A stretch of 13,249 nt of DNA from a bacterium (GTDB taxonomy: Bacteria > Patescibacteriota > Microgenomatia > Levybacterales > UBA12049): NCBI GenBank assembly GCA_021784535.1, contig JAJYHW010000081.1, forward strand, positions 1 to 13,249, written 5' to 3'. Position 1 is the stretch's first letter; every line of letters begins with the position of its first letter. This document shows, piece after piece, positions 1-6,081 of this stretch. The notes beneath the pieces are model-generated. The model saw nothing but the letters and a program-made list of their open reading frames with translations, was not told the origin of the DNA and made no database searches. Made by a program: the position numbers and the translations under genes.

Positions 1-1357
1 TTGGTTGATCAATTTCCTTTGGAAGGATAGGAATAGTCTGTCCATCTGGTGTCTGTACAGCAGCAACTACCTGAGGCTGCATTCTTTTACCGTTATTTGC
101 AATCGCTGCAATCGCATCCAATAATTCTATTGGCGTTACAGAAATGCCCTGTCCAAACCCTGAAGTTGCTAAATCTATCGGATACCATTGATCTTTTGGA
201 TGAAGAGCCGGCGCTTCCTCTCCTTGCAAATCGATTCCCGTCATCTCGCCAATACCAAATTTATGCAAATACGATACCATTCTATTCACTCCCAATTTCT
301 GAGCCACAAATACCATGCCTGTGTTATCTGAATGTATCAATACGTCTGTCATTGTTGTATTCGGAAAGTATTGATTATTCCATGTATGAATTGCGTATTT
401 CCCGATTTTGACCGGACCGCTGCAAATAGTACATTGCGTGTTAGGCTTAATAAGCCCTGCGTTAATAGCTGATGACATAACCACCGGCTTAAAAGTAGAT
501 CCCGGCTCATACGTACTGGTAATAAACGGATTTCCATAGAGAGATTCAGGATAATTCTGATATTTTGCTGGATCAAAATTCGGGTAAGAAGACATCGCAA
601 GGATCGCTCCTGTTTTCGGATCCATTACTGCAGCCATGCCGCTTTTTGCACCATATTTCACAATTCCTCTTTTTAACTCATTATCAAGGATAAACTGAAT
701 ACGTCGATCAATATGAAGAATTAACGTACTCCCGTCCACTTTCGTTGTACTATTATTAAGCTTCGCAAGAATAGGACGACCTGCCGCGTCATGCACGACA
801 ATAGCGTATCCGTTTTTACCGCTCAGTAAACGATTATAGTACCCTTCAAGCCCAAAGTACCCTTTATTATTGCCATTTTCGTCTTTTCCAACAAAACCCA
901 ACAGCTGGGCAGCCATAGATGCTTCCGGATAATACCGTTCTGTCTGTTCTTCAAATCCAACTCCAGGAAGATTTTTTGCGGCAATTTGCTTCTTCACCGT
1001 ATTATCAACTCCTGATTTAATCGGAACCCAAAATTTATTTTCAGAAAGCAAAGCACTTATTGTCGCGCTTTTAATATGCAGCAATTTCCCCAATACATCA
1101 GCCTCATATTGCTTATCCGGAATTACTTTTGGATTGGTATAAACCAAATACGATAATCTATTTGCAGCGATAGTAAATCCATCAGATGTCTTAATTTCTC
1201 CCCGTTGAGCTTGTGATATCACTTGCTCATCGTACTGTGCTTGTCCGATAGCAGAAAGCTCTTGCGCTCTGACAACCTGCCAATAAAAAAGCCGCATAAT
1301 AATTAGCGCAAAAAAGAGAAGAAAGAAAAATAATATTGTTCTATATCGCCAATTCAT
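1..1357 (-). CDS. ftsI: Class B penicillin-binding protein (FtsI/PBP2-type transpeptidase), 3' end cut by window edge
   Basis: Septal peptidoglycan DD-transpeptidase of the FtsI family. The frame is open from ATG at 1357 to the left edge (about 452 residues). The product begins MNWRYRTILFFF: a short basic cytoplasmic stretch and one membrane segment (about residues 7-26), as usual for class B PBPs. A PBP dimerisation region follows, including FGLEGYYNRLLSGKNG. The transpeptidase domain shows the active-site SxxK as STFK (Ser287, Lys290) within YEPGSTFKPVV, and the SxN motif as SDN (343-345). The third motif (KTG) would lie beyond the edge. It is last in the visible mraZ-rsmH-ftsL-ftsI order, 54 nt after the FtsL-like gene. 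A TATAAT at 1368-1363 is only 5 nt before the ATG, so it may also have its own near-leaderless start. The family is clear; the choice between septal FtsI and another class B PBP rests on the gene order. Confidence 0.93.
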   Translation of the reverse strand, partial: MNWRYRTILFFFLLFFALIIMRLFYWQVVRAQELSAIGQAQYDEQVISQAQRGEIKTSDGFTIAANRLSYLVYTNPKVIPDKQYEADVLGKLLHIKSATISALLSENKFWVPIKSGVDNTVKKQIAAKNLPGVGFEEQTERYYPEASMAAQLLGFVGKDENGNNKGYFGLEGYYNRLLSGKNGYAIVVHDAAGRPILAKLNNSTTKVDGSTLILHIDRRIQFILDNELKRGIVKYGAKSGMAAVMDPKTGAILAMSSYPNFDPAKYQNYPESLYGNPFITSTYEPGSTFKPVVMSSAINAGLIKPNTQCTICSGPVKIGKYAIHTWNNQYFPNTTMTDVLIHSDNTGMVFVAQKLGVNRMVSYLHKFGIGEMTGIDLQGEEAPALHPKDQWYPIDLATSGFGQGISVTPIELLDAIAAIANNGKRMQPQVVAAVQTPDGQTIPILPKEIDQP

Positions 1358-1362
1358 ATATC

Positions 1363-1368
1363 ATTATA
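1363..1368 (-). promoter_or_regulatory. Possible -10 element just upstream of ftsI
   Basis: A perfect TATAAT lies 5 nt before the ftsI ATG. The hexamer 17 nt further upstream (TTCATC) matches TTGACA only at 3 of 6 positions, so this is a weak promoter call. If used, the transcript would start at or within a few bases of the start codon. An AT-rich chance match is quite possible. Confidence 0.3.
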
Positions 1369-1411
1369 GAGGGAAAAGCACTCAGGATGAATAGCTAAGA
1401 AACATTTCCCC

Positions 1412-1693
1412 TCATCGCAACGCAAGCGGCATTGGAGAGGTTAGATCGACTTCTGTTTTCACAGGAACATATCCTAATTTTTTTGCCCGTGCTGCAATAT
1501 GTGTATACGAGGCAGCCTGTAAATACTGTACCTTCAAAATTTCATTCTGCTTTTTATAAGTGTCTATTTTATTTTGTAAAGCAACAAGCGTAATGCCTGT
1601 TGTTGAAATACTATTAAGCAAACTGATTCGCACCAGCAACAATGATATAACTAGCAATCCTAAAAATCCTAAAATGAAAAATGGTTTTTTCAT
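1412..1693 (-). CDS. ftsL: FtsL-like cell-division membrane protein
   Basis: A 93-residue bitopic membrane protein. It begins MKKPFFILGFLGLLVISLLL, with a membrane segment at about residues 5-22. An extracytoplasmic heptad-rich stretch follows (about 33-62, VALQNKIDTYKKQNEILKVQ), likely a coiled coil. Its tail, AARAKKLGYVP, resembles the end of FtsL/DivIC-type septum proteins. FtsL sequences are poorly conserved, so the call relies on size, topology and position between rsmH and ftsI. In known divisomes FtsL pairs with FtsB/DivIC to recruit and activate FtsWI. The start is supported by GAGG (1704-1701) 7 nt before the ATG, the best Shine-Dalgarno-like site in the window. A palindromic repeat (1707-1784) fills the gap from rsmH. 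Confidence 0.7.
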   Translation of the reverse strand: MKKPFFILGFLGLLVISLLLVRISLLNSISTTGITLVALQNKIDTYKKQNEILKVQYLQAASYTHIAARAKKLGYVPVKTEVDLTSPMPLALR

Positions 1694-1706
1694 ATTGTAA
1701 CCTCAC

Positions 1707-1784
1707 TCGTTATTGCGAGACCCCGATTTAACCGGGATGAAGCAATCTTTTTTGCAAACAGCTTCACTCCTTTTGCAATGACGA
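1707..1784. repeat. Imperfect palindromic extragenic repeat (REP-like) between rsmH and ftsL
   Basis: The outer arms are 1707-1720 (tcgttattgcgaga) and 1771-1784 (ttttgcaatgacga). They pair over all 14 positions if G-U pairs are allowed on the plus-strand RNA (11 Watson-Crick, 3 wobble). Inside are a second perfect pair, TGAAGC (1738-1743) with GCTTCA (1761-1766), and a small CCCG/CGGG hairpin (1722-1725 with 1733-1736). The combination of ATTGCGAG and GAAGCAATC resembles a short extragenic palindrome I recall from many unrelated bacterial genomes. It occupies most of the 94-nt gap and would be transcribed as a folded region just before the FtsL-like gene. Confidence 0.7.
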
Positions 1785-1787
1785 AAG

Positions 1788-2663
1788 CTAAATTCTCTCA
1801 AACACTCTTAACTTGGCACTTCGAGAACGGCTATTTGCTTTGATTTCGTTATTTTCCGGAATTATCGGCTTTTTCGTAATAATTGTCCCCAATCCATCTG
1901 CTGCAAATTCCAGAAAACTCCGCTTCACAATCCGGTCTTCCAGTGAATGGAAAGAAATAACAGCCAATCTTCCTCCTGACTCAAGCAACGTTACCGCTTT
2001 GGGCAATGCTTCTGTTAAATTATTAAGCTCATCATTGACTGCGATCCGCAATGCTTGAAACACTTTTGTTGCAGGATTGATTTTTTTCGTATATGGCACC
2101 GCTTTTTTGATAATTTCTGCAAGTTCTGTTGTCATTGTGATCGGTTTTATCTTCCTTGCCTCAATAATATGAGTCGCAATCGGTCTCGCAAAGGGCTCTT
2201 CTCCTAATTTCGTAAACAACTCAATTAGCTCATTTTTTGTTAAAACATTTACCAGATCTCCTGCTTTGACGCGCAAATCTTTATCCATTCGCATATCAAG
2301 CAAAGCTTCATGCCCAAAACTGAATCCACGCTCAGGCTCATCAAAATGATGACTTGAAACGCCAAGATCCAATAAAATTCCAGCAACACTCTCAAATTCA
2401 TTTTCCCGCGCTATCGTATCGATATCTTTAAAATTCCCTTTTGTAAGTATTAATTGCGCATTGGCAATTGGTAATTGGTAATTTTTTTTAATATTCGCTA
2501 ATGCATCGCTATCAACATCTATCCCCAGTACCAGTCCGCCTTTCTCCAATATCGCACCTGCGTGCCCACCTCCGCCGATTGTCCCGTCAATATACTGCTT
2601 TCCGGCCGCAACACGAAGTTGTGCAATTGTTTCCTGTAAAAGAACACTCGTATGATAATTCAT
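1788..2663 (-). CDS. rsmH: 16S rRNA (cytosine1402-N4)-methyltransferase RsmH (MraW)
   Basis: S-adenosylmethionine-dependent enzyme that methylates N4 of C1402 in the 16S rRNA decoding centre. The 291-residue product begins MNYHTSVLLQET, the usual N-terminus of the family. Visible motifs are the SAM-binding GGGGHAGAIL (30-39) and GIDVD (47-51), LLDLGVSS (97-104), LDMRMD (122-127) and ISFHSLEDR (236-244). The frame is open further upstream to 2837, but that start would overlap mraZ by 146 nt and adds no family sequence, so ATG 2663 is chosen. This leaves 28 nt after mraZ. Residues 61-67 (NYQLPIA) come from a 7-nt tandem repeat that lengthens a loop by about five residues relative to my memory of E. 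coli RsmH. The start codon itself is embedded in another 7-nt repeat. Confidence 0.96.
   Translation of the reverse strand: MNYHTSVLLQETIAQLRVAAGKQYIDGTIGGGGHAGAILEKGGLVLGIDVDSDALANIKKNYQLPIANAQLILTKGNFKDIDTIARENEFESVAGILLDLGVSSHHFDEPERGFSFGHEALLDMRMDKDLRVKAGDLVNVLTKNELIELFTKLGEEPFARPIATHIIEARKIKPITMTTELAEIIKKAVPYTKKINPATKVFQALRIAVNDELNNLTEALPKAVTLLESGGRLAVISFHSLEDRIVKRSFLEFAADGLGTIITKKPIIPENNEIKANSRSRSAKLRVFERI
2460..2483. repeat. 7-nt tandem repeat inside rsmH (unit ATTGGTA)
   Basis: One ATTGGCA (2460-2466), two ATTGGTA (2467-2480) and a partial ATT. On the coding strand the unit is TACCAAT, which contains no stop codon in any frame. It encodes NYQLPIAN in the loop after the SAM-binding GIDVD strand. 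A T8 run follows immediately (2482-2489). Confidence 0.75.
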
Positions 2664-2682
2664 CTCAAATCTCAAATAGCAA
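2662..2682. repeat. 7-nt tandem repeat over the rsmH start codon (unit ATCTCAA)
   Basis: ATCTCAA at 2662-2668 and 2669-2675, then a degenerate ATAGCAA (2676-2682). On the coding strand the unit is TTGAGAT. The last copy supplies the first two bases of the rsmH ATG, and the copies supply GAG triplets, one of them at a Shine-Dalgarno-like distance. The repeat fills most of the 28-nt mraZ-rsmH gap. Confidence 0.6.
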
Positions 2683-2691
2683 AACTTAGCA

Positions 2692-3123
2692 TTATTCTCT
2701 TTCTCCGACCAATTTTTCTGCAATACTTTCAATCTTTCCGCCCAACTCTTTCTGATGCGTATCCCAGCTTTTCTTATCCCACAATTCGACAAACCGTTGA
2801 ATGCCGACAAATACCACATCTGTTTCAATATGCGCAAATTGCCGTAAATATTCAGGAATTACAAACCTTCCCTTCTGGTCCAATTCCACATCGGATGCAT
2901 TCCCGAGCAAAAATCTCTGCAACTCCCGTGTCGAACTGCTTGTAAACGGTTTACCTTCAGTTCCTTCCAGCAATGTTTTCCAGTTATCCTCAGAAACAAT
3001 AATCAAACAATTCTCAAATCCTTTTGTAATAATAAGCTTCTCACCCAGAACATCTCTGAATTTTTTAGGTAGCCCAGCCTGGTGTTTCTCTCCAATCTTA
3101 CTTTCATACTGACCAATCAACAT
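2692..3123 (-). CDS. mraZ: MraZ, transcriptional regulator of the division/cell-wall cluster
   Basis: A 143-residue protein with two SpoVT/AbrB-like halves; family members form ring-like oligomers that bind direct repeats upstream of mraZ. It begins MLIGQYESKIGEKHQAGLPK. The second half has the family signature as LDQKGRFVIP (81-90). The first half has a degenerate version, EKHQAGLP (12-19), lacking the DxKGR core but keeping the LP that precedes KKFR. It heads the mraZ-rsmH-ftsL-ftsI group. The upstream region holds a good promoter and four 10-nt-spaced boxes (3184-3145) that it probably binds, giving autoregulation as known in E. coli and mycoplasmas. Start ATG at 3123; there is no clear Shine-Dalgarno. 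Confidence 0.95.
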   Translation of the reverse strand: MLIGQYESKIGEKHQAGLPKKFRDVLGEKLIITKGFENCLIIVSEDNWKTLLEGTEGKPFTSSSTRELQRFLLGNASDVELDQKGRFVIPEYLRQFAHIETDVVFVGIQRFVELWDKKSWDTHQKELGGKIESIAEKLVGERE

Positions 3124-3144
3124 ATCTTATAAAGCAACGTTTGA

Positions 3145-3184
3145 TGCGTCCTACATTATCCTACTTTTGACTACCTTGTTCTAT
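3145..3184 (-). promoter_or_regulatory. Probable MraZ operator: four (A/G)TAG boxes at exact 10-nt spacing
   Basis: On the minus strand GTAG begins at 3174, 3164 and 3154, preceded by ATAG at 3184, so the core recurs exactly every 10 nt. Two of the boxes read GTAGG. The last box ends 21 nt before the mraZ ATG. In characterised systems MraZ binds about three short direct repeats (GTGGG-like in E. coli, AAAGTG-like in mycoplasmas) at 10-nt spacing upstream of its own gene. Position and spacing match here; the core base sequence is a variant. The array overlaps the predicted transcription start region, so binding could repress. Assignment to MraZ is inference. Confidence 0.7.
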
Positions 3185-3211
3185 TTTGAACTTTTTACAA
3201 AAAGTTGTCAA
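3183..3211 (-). promoter_or_regulatory. Sigma70-type promoter of the mraZ operon
   Basis: A consensus -35 TTGACA (3211-3206), 17-nt spacer and -10 CAAAAT (3188-3183, 4 of 6 matches). It predicts a start near 3176 and a leader of about 50 nt, the only substantial 5' leader among the promoters seen in this window. The MraZ-type boxes lie in and just after the -10. Confidence 0.6.
3189..3206. promoter_or_regulatory. Perfect 8+8 bp inverted repeat filling the mraZ promoter spacer
   Basis: AACTTTTT and AAAAAGTT separated by 2 nt occupy exactly the bases between the -35 and -10 elements, sharing one base with the -35. This is a classic position for a repressor dimer site. It has no following T-run and no GC stem, so it is a poor terminator. 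The binding protein is unknown. Confidence 0.5.
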
Positions 3212-3339
3212 CAGTCTGGAAAGACAATCTAGTGTGCCATAACAGAAAGAGATACGGTATGTAGTGTTTGAAAATGTAAGAAAATTGTAAGAGTAAAAAG
3301 GGAATTTTTGATACGGAGCAAAATATCTTAAAATTATTT
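3212..3339. other. Remainder of the mraZ upstream intergenic region
   Basis: About 128 nt between the stop of the small membrane protein and the mraZ -35. It is AT-rich, with no ORF and no convincing terminator. A loose two-copy repeat (gaaaatgtaa then gaaaattgtaa, near 3278-3298) is visible. I see nothing else. Confidence 0.5.
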
Positions 3340-3840
3340 CTAGAGGCTTAGCTTATCCAGAACCTGATACACCTTATTATTGGTTTTCGTGATTTTTAAG
3401 GTAATGCTAACCGAAGTGACGCCCGTATCATACCGGACCACATTGGCAGACTGACTCCCTAGAATCAACCAGCTTGATTGATATGTTCCAGAACCTGGTG
3501 TTATATTTGCTTGTCCGGTAATACCGCGTTGTACTTTTGCAGTCGCTCCTTCACTTTTTTCCTGCGCGGTTGAATTTGCGTCATACATCAATTCATATTC
3601 AATTGCTTTGATATCTGATGCTTTTGCTATAGTAAAGCGTATTTTTTTATGATCAGAGGATGCCTCAAGCTTGAGACCGATTGCTCCCGGAGAAAGTGTA
3701 TGGACTGTATTTTCACTTGCAGTCTGATCCTGTATCTGCTGCGTATTTGAGCTGGCAGCAAACACAAAATAACCGCCAACACCAACAATAATGAGAAGAA
3801 CGATAACAAGGATAATTTGAACCCTGCGACTCTTAAACAT
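3340..3840 (-). CDS. Small membrane-anchored protein of unknown function
   Basis: 166 residues. After MFKSRR comes one hydrophobic segment (about 7-29, VQIILVIVLLIIVGVGGYFV), then a Ser/Thr/Gln-rich linker. An outward-facing domain rich in alternating hydrophobic residues (about 50-166) looks all-beta, with strands such as KIRFTIA, IEYELMYD and TSVSITLKIT. It has no cysteines and no catalytic motif I recognise. The pattern 'YELxYD ... GVTSVSxTLKI' recalls uncharacterised extracellular beta domains in other CPR proteins, but I cannot name the family. It lies between glyS and mraZ with a good promoter of its own whose -35 overlaps the glyS stop codon, so it may be expressed independently of both. 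A role in the cell envelope is inference from topology only. Confidence 0.8.
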   Translation of the reverse strand: MFKSRRVQIILVIVLLIIVGVGGYFVFAASSNTQQIQDQTASENTVHTLSPGAIGLKLEASSDHKKIRFTIAKASDIKAIEYELMYDANSTAQEKSEGATAKVQRGITGQANITPGSGTYQSSWLILGSQSANVVRYDTGVTSVSITLKITKTNNKVYQVLDKLSL

Positions 3841-3852
3841 AATTATAAATTA

Positions 3853-3881
3853 AGCATACATAACACAACAGTATCTGTCAA
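3853..3881 (-). promoter_or_regulatory. Promoter of the small membrane protein, near-leaderless
   Basis: TTGACA (3881-3876), 17-nt spacer, TATGCT (3858-3853), then 12 nt to the ATG at 3840. The predicted start lies about 5 nt before the ATG, leaving no room for a ribosome binding site. The -35 overlaps the last codons of glyS (stop 3880-3878). Confidence 0.6.
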
Positions 3882-5368
3882 GATTCCAGCTTTCTGGCGA
3901 AATATAAGATCAAATCAGCAACCTTTATCCGCTCCTGTCTGGCTGTGTCACGATCACGGATTGTAACAGTATCATCGGCAAGCGTATCAAAGTCAATCGT
4001 CACACACCACGGAGTCCCGATCTCATCCTGTGACAAATATCTTTTACCGATATTGCCCCGATCATCAAAAGCAGTCATATATACAGGACTTAACAACGTG
4101 AATACTTCATGCGCCTTCTTTATTAATTCAGGCTTATTCGCCAACAAAGGAAAGACCGCAACTTTATAAGGCGCAAGCTGAGGAGCAATTTTTAAAACGG
4201 TTCGTTTTTCTTCTTCTACATACGCATCAACCAGAACCATCAATAATAAACGATTAATTCCAACGGCTGGTTCGATCACATGAGGAAGCACTTTTTTGCC
4301 TGTTTTCGGATCCACAATCGTCAGCTCTTTCTTTGATGCTTCCTGATGTCTGGTTAGATCATAATCAGTCCGATACGCCAGCCCCCACAATTCTTTAAAT
4401 CCGAAAGGAAATTTATATTCCATATCTTCCGTTCGCTTACTGTAAAATGACCGTTCTTCATCAGCATGCAGCCGCCATCGCACGTTTTCTTTGTTAATCC
4501 CCAATTGTTTTACCACAAATGCATCCATTGTCTTTTTCCATTCCTCAAAAAGCGGCTCCCACTTTGTCTCATCATGATCAAAAAAGTATTCAATTTCTCC
4601 TTGTTCAAATTCAATAGTACGGAAAACAGAATTCCCTGGCGTTATCTCATTTCTGAAGCTTTTCCCCAACTGTGCAATGCCAAAAGGTAACCTGACTCGC
4701 GTGGAGTCAACAACGTTTCTGAAATTTGTAAAGATCAACTGTGCGGTCTCCCCGCGAAGATACCCCAATCCGCCTTCGCCTTCGACTATACCAAGCTGAA
4801 CAGGAAAAAGTAAATTAAATTTACGAACCGGTGTCCAGTTTCCGTTTTTAATATTACACTTTGGGCATGATATTTTAAAAATATATTTTATTAATGCATC
4901 TAGCTGATTTTCATCTAAACCTTCAACTTTTTGTTTACGTATAATATCTTCAATCTCAGTACCTTTATTAAACCCCCAACTGCTATCAAATACTAACGAT
5001 TTAAAATGTATCCCATACTGTGAGGGGTCAGTTCCCATACGTGATAAATAATCTTCAATCACATGATCCGCCCGAAATCGTGATTTACAATTTTTGCAAT
5101 CCACCATCGCGTCGGCAAAACCCGCCACATGACCTGATGCTTCCCAGATCTTATGATGCGAGATAATGCTTCCATCAAGCCCGACCATATCAGGACGCGA
5201 CTGGACAAAATACTTCCACCAAAGATTTTTAATATTGCGGAGGAGCTCTGTTCCGACAGGTCCATAATCATACGTATTGGCGAGTCCGCCGTATAGCTCT
5301 GATCCAGGATAAATAAATCCGCGGCGCTTCGCGAGGGAAACAATTTTATCCATCACATTCTCAACCAT
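3878..5368 (-). CDS. glyQS: Glycine--tRNA ligase, single-chain dimeric type
   Basis: Class II aminoacyl-tRNA synthetase that charges tRNA-Gly with glycine. It is the one-polypeptide (alpha2) form, not the alpha/beta form of E. coli. Numbering from ATG 5368 (496 residues): KIVSLAKRRGFIYPGSELYGG (8-28); a zinc-binding pair of CxxC knuckles, C91/C94 and C168/C171; RGETAQ (205-210); motif 2 around GKSFRNEI (235-242) and TIEFEQGE (251-258); motif 3 EPAVGINRLL (366-375); and a C-terminal anticodon-binding domain from about 398 (PYKVAVFPLL). The frame is open to a TTG at 5386, but that TTG lies inside the predicted promoter. ATG 5368 sits 6 nt after TATAAT and would give a leaderless message; ATG 5353 (MDKIVSLAKRRGF) is the other plausible start. 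recO ends 54 nt upstream. Confidence 0.95.
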   Translation of the reverse strand: MVENVMDKIVSLAKRRGFIYPGSELYGGLANTYDYGPVGTELLRNIKNLWWKYFVQSRPDMVGLDGSIISHHKIWEASGHVAGFADAMVDCKNCKSRFRADHVIEDYLSRMGTDPSQYGIHFKSLVFDSSWGFNKGTEIEDIIRKQKVEGLDENQLDALIKYIFKISCPKCNIKNGNWTPVRKFNLLFPVQLGIVEGEGGLGYLRGETAQLIFTNFRNVVDSTRVRLPFGIAQLGKSFRNEITPGNSVFRTIEFEQGEIEYFFDHDETKWEPLFEEWKKTMDAFVVKQLGINKENVRWRLHADEERSFYSKRTEDMEYKFPFGFKELWGLAYRTDYDLTRHQEASKKELTIVDPKTGKKVLPHVIEPAVGINRLLLMVLVDAYVEEEKRTVLKIAPQLAPYKVAVFPLLANKPELIKKAHEVFTLLSPVYMTAFDDRGNIGKRYLSQDEIGTPWCVTIDFDTLADDTVTIRDRDTARQERIKVADLILYFARKLES

Positions 5369-5374
5369 GAGAGT

Positions 5375-5403
5375 ATTATATGTCAAACCTATTCAGATAA
5401 CAA
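5375..5403 (-). promoter_or_regulatory. Promoter of glyS, predicted leaderless
   Basis: TTGTTA (5403-5398), 17-nt spacer, perfect TATAAT (5380-5375), then 6 nt to ATG 5368. A start 7 nt after the -10 falls on the A of that ATG. A TTGACA also abuts the TATAAT, with no spacer, and is not usable as its -35. Confidence 0.55.
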
Positions 5404-5422
5404 TCATTTATGATAAAATCAA

Positions 5423-6067
5423 TTACTGTAACTTTGCAAAGATGGAGCGGCTTTTCAATTTTCTTTCAAGAATATCCTCAATCATATCACTCGTATCAAA
5501 ATGTCTTGCGACAGCATCTTTTTTATTCCAATAGCCCAATTCGGAAAGCAAGGTCATTTCAAAATCTTGCAAGATCGCATCTCCTCTCGCCAGTTCCGCC
5601 TCTGACGGATCGCTGGCACCCAAACCAAACGTCCCCAACGTATATTCGTCTATCTCCTTTACCGCAAATCTCGGCATATATGACAAATCCTGCCGCGCTA
5701 ATTGTCGCAATGTCTTTTGTAAAAGGAAAAAGACACTGCTATTTTCCTGATTTTCAGGACAAAGCCCGTCAATCAATTCACATAAATGATATGCCAATCC
5801 AACTTTTGCAAAATCCGTTTTGATCGATACGAAATCATCTATCATTTTTGCTTCAGTCAAAATAGGAAATATATTACCCTGATAAAGATGCAGAAGCGTA
5901 TCATTGAGAAGTTCAATATGCGCTGCACGACGACTGGTAATTTTACGTACCCCAGCGGCTTTTATCTGAATCTTACCGTAATCCCGTGTCATCACAGTGA
6001 TAATCCGGTCAGCCTCATTGAAATTGCGGCGCTTGATAATGATTCCTTCGGTTCGAAAATTTCGCAT
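5423..6067 (-). CDS. recO: DNA repair protein RecO
   Basis: RecO mediates loading of RecA onto SSB-coated single-stranded DNA with RecR and anneals complementary strands (RecF/RecOR pathway). The product is 214 residues, somewhat shorter than the usual ~240. The N-terminal OB-fold carries the recognisable pattern of the family: RTEGIIIKRRNFNEADRIIT (5-24), then DYGKIQIKAAGVRKITSRRA (29-48). The remaining two thirds is the helical domain (AYHLCELIDGLCPENQENSSV). I see no CxxC zinc cluster of the kind found in some RecO proteins. It starts 14 nt after the DUF4012 gene, so the two are probably cotranscribed, and precedes glyS, an order also common in other bacteria. Confidence 0.9.
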   Translation of the reverse strand: MRNFRTEGIIIKRRNFNEADRIITVMTRDYGKIQIKAAGVRKITSRRAAHIELLNDTLLHLYQGNIFPILTEAKMIDDFVSIKTDFAKVGLAYHLCELIDGLCPENQENSSVFFLLQKTLRQLARQDLSYMPRFAVKEIDEYTLGTFGLGASDPSEAELARGDAILQDFEMTLLSELGYWNKKDAVARHFDTSDMIEDILERKLKSRSIFAKLQ

Positions 6068-6081
6068 AGGCAGATAAAAAA

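Noticed and set aside
49..411. 120-codon plus-strand open frame at the left end
   Set aside because: It is antisense to the transpeptidase domain of ftsI, which carries clear SxxK and SxN motifs in the other strand.
2664..2837. Upstream extension of rsmH to a start at 2837
   Set aside because: It would overlap mraZ by 146 nt, and the added residues do not resemble the RsmH N-terminus, whereas MNYHTSVLLQET at 2663 does.
3297..3311. Possible terminator after the small membrane protein (aaaaagggaattttt)
   Set aside because: The stem is only five A-T pairs with no GC content, too weak to call an intrinsic terminator.
5369..5386. TTG start for glyS at 5386
   Set aside because: The TTG and following bases form TTGACATATAAT, which contains the predicted -10; the product aligns with family N-termini from ATG 5368 or 5353.
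5410..5823. 137-codon plus-strand open frame
   Set aside because: It is antisense to recO, shows no recognisable domain, and its composition fits a shadow of the real gene.
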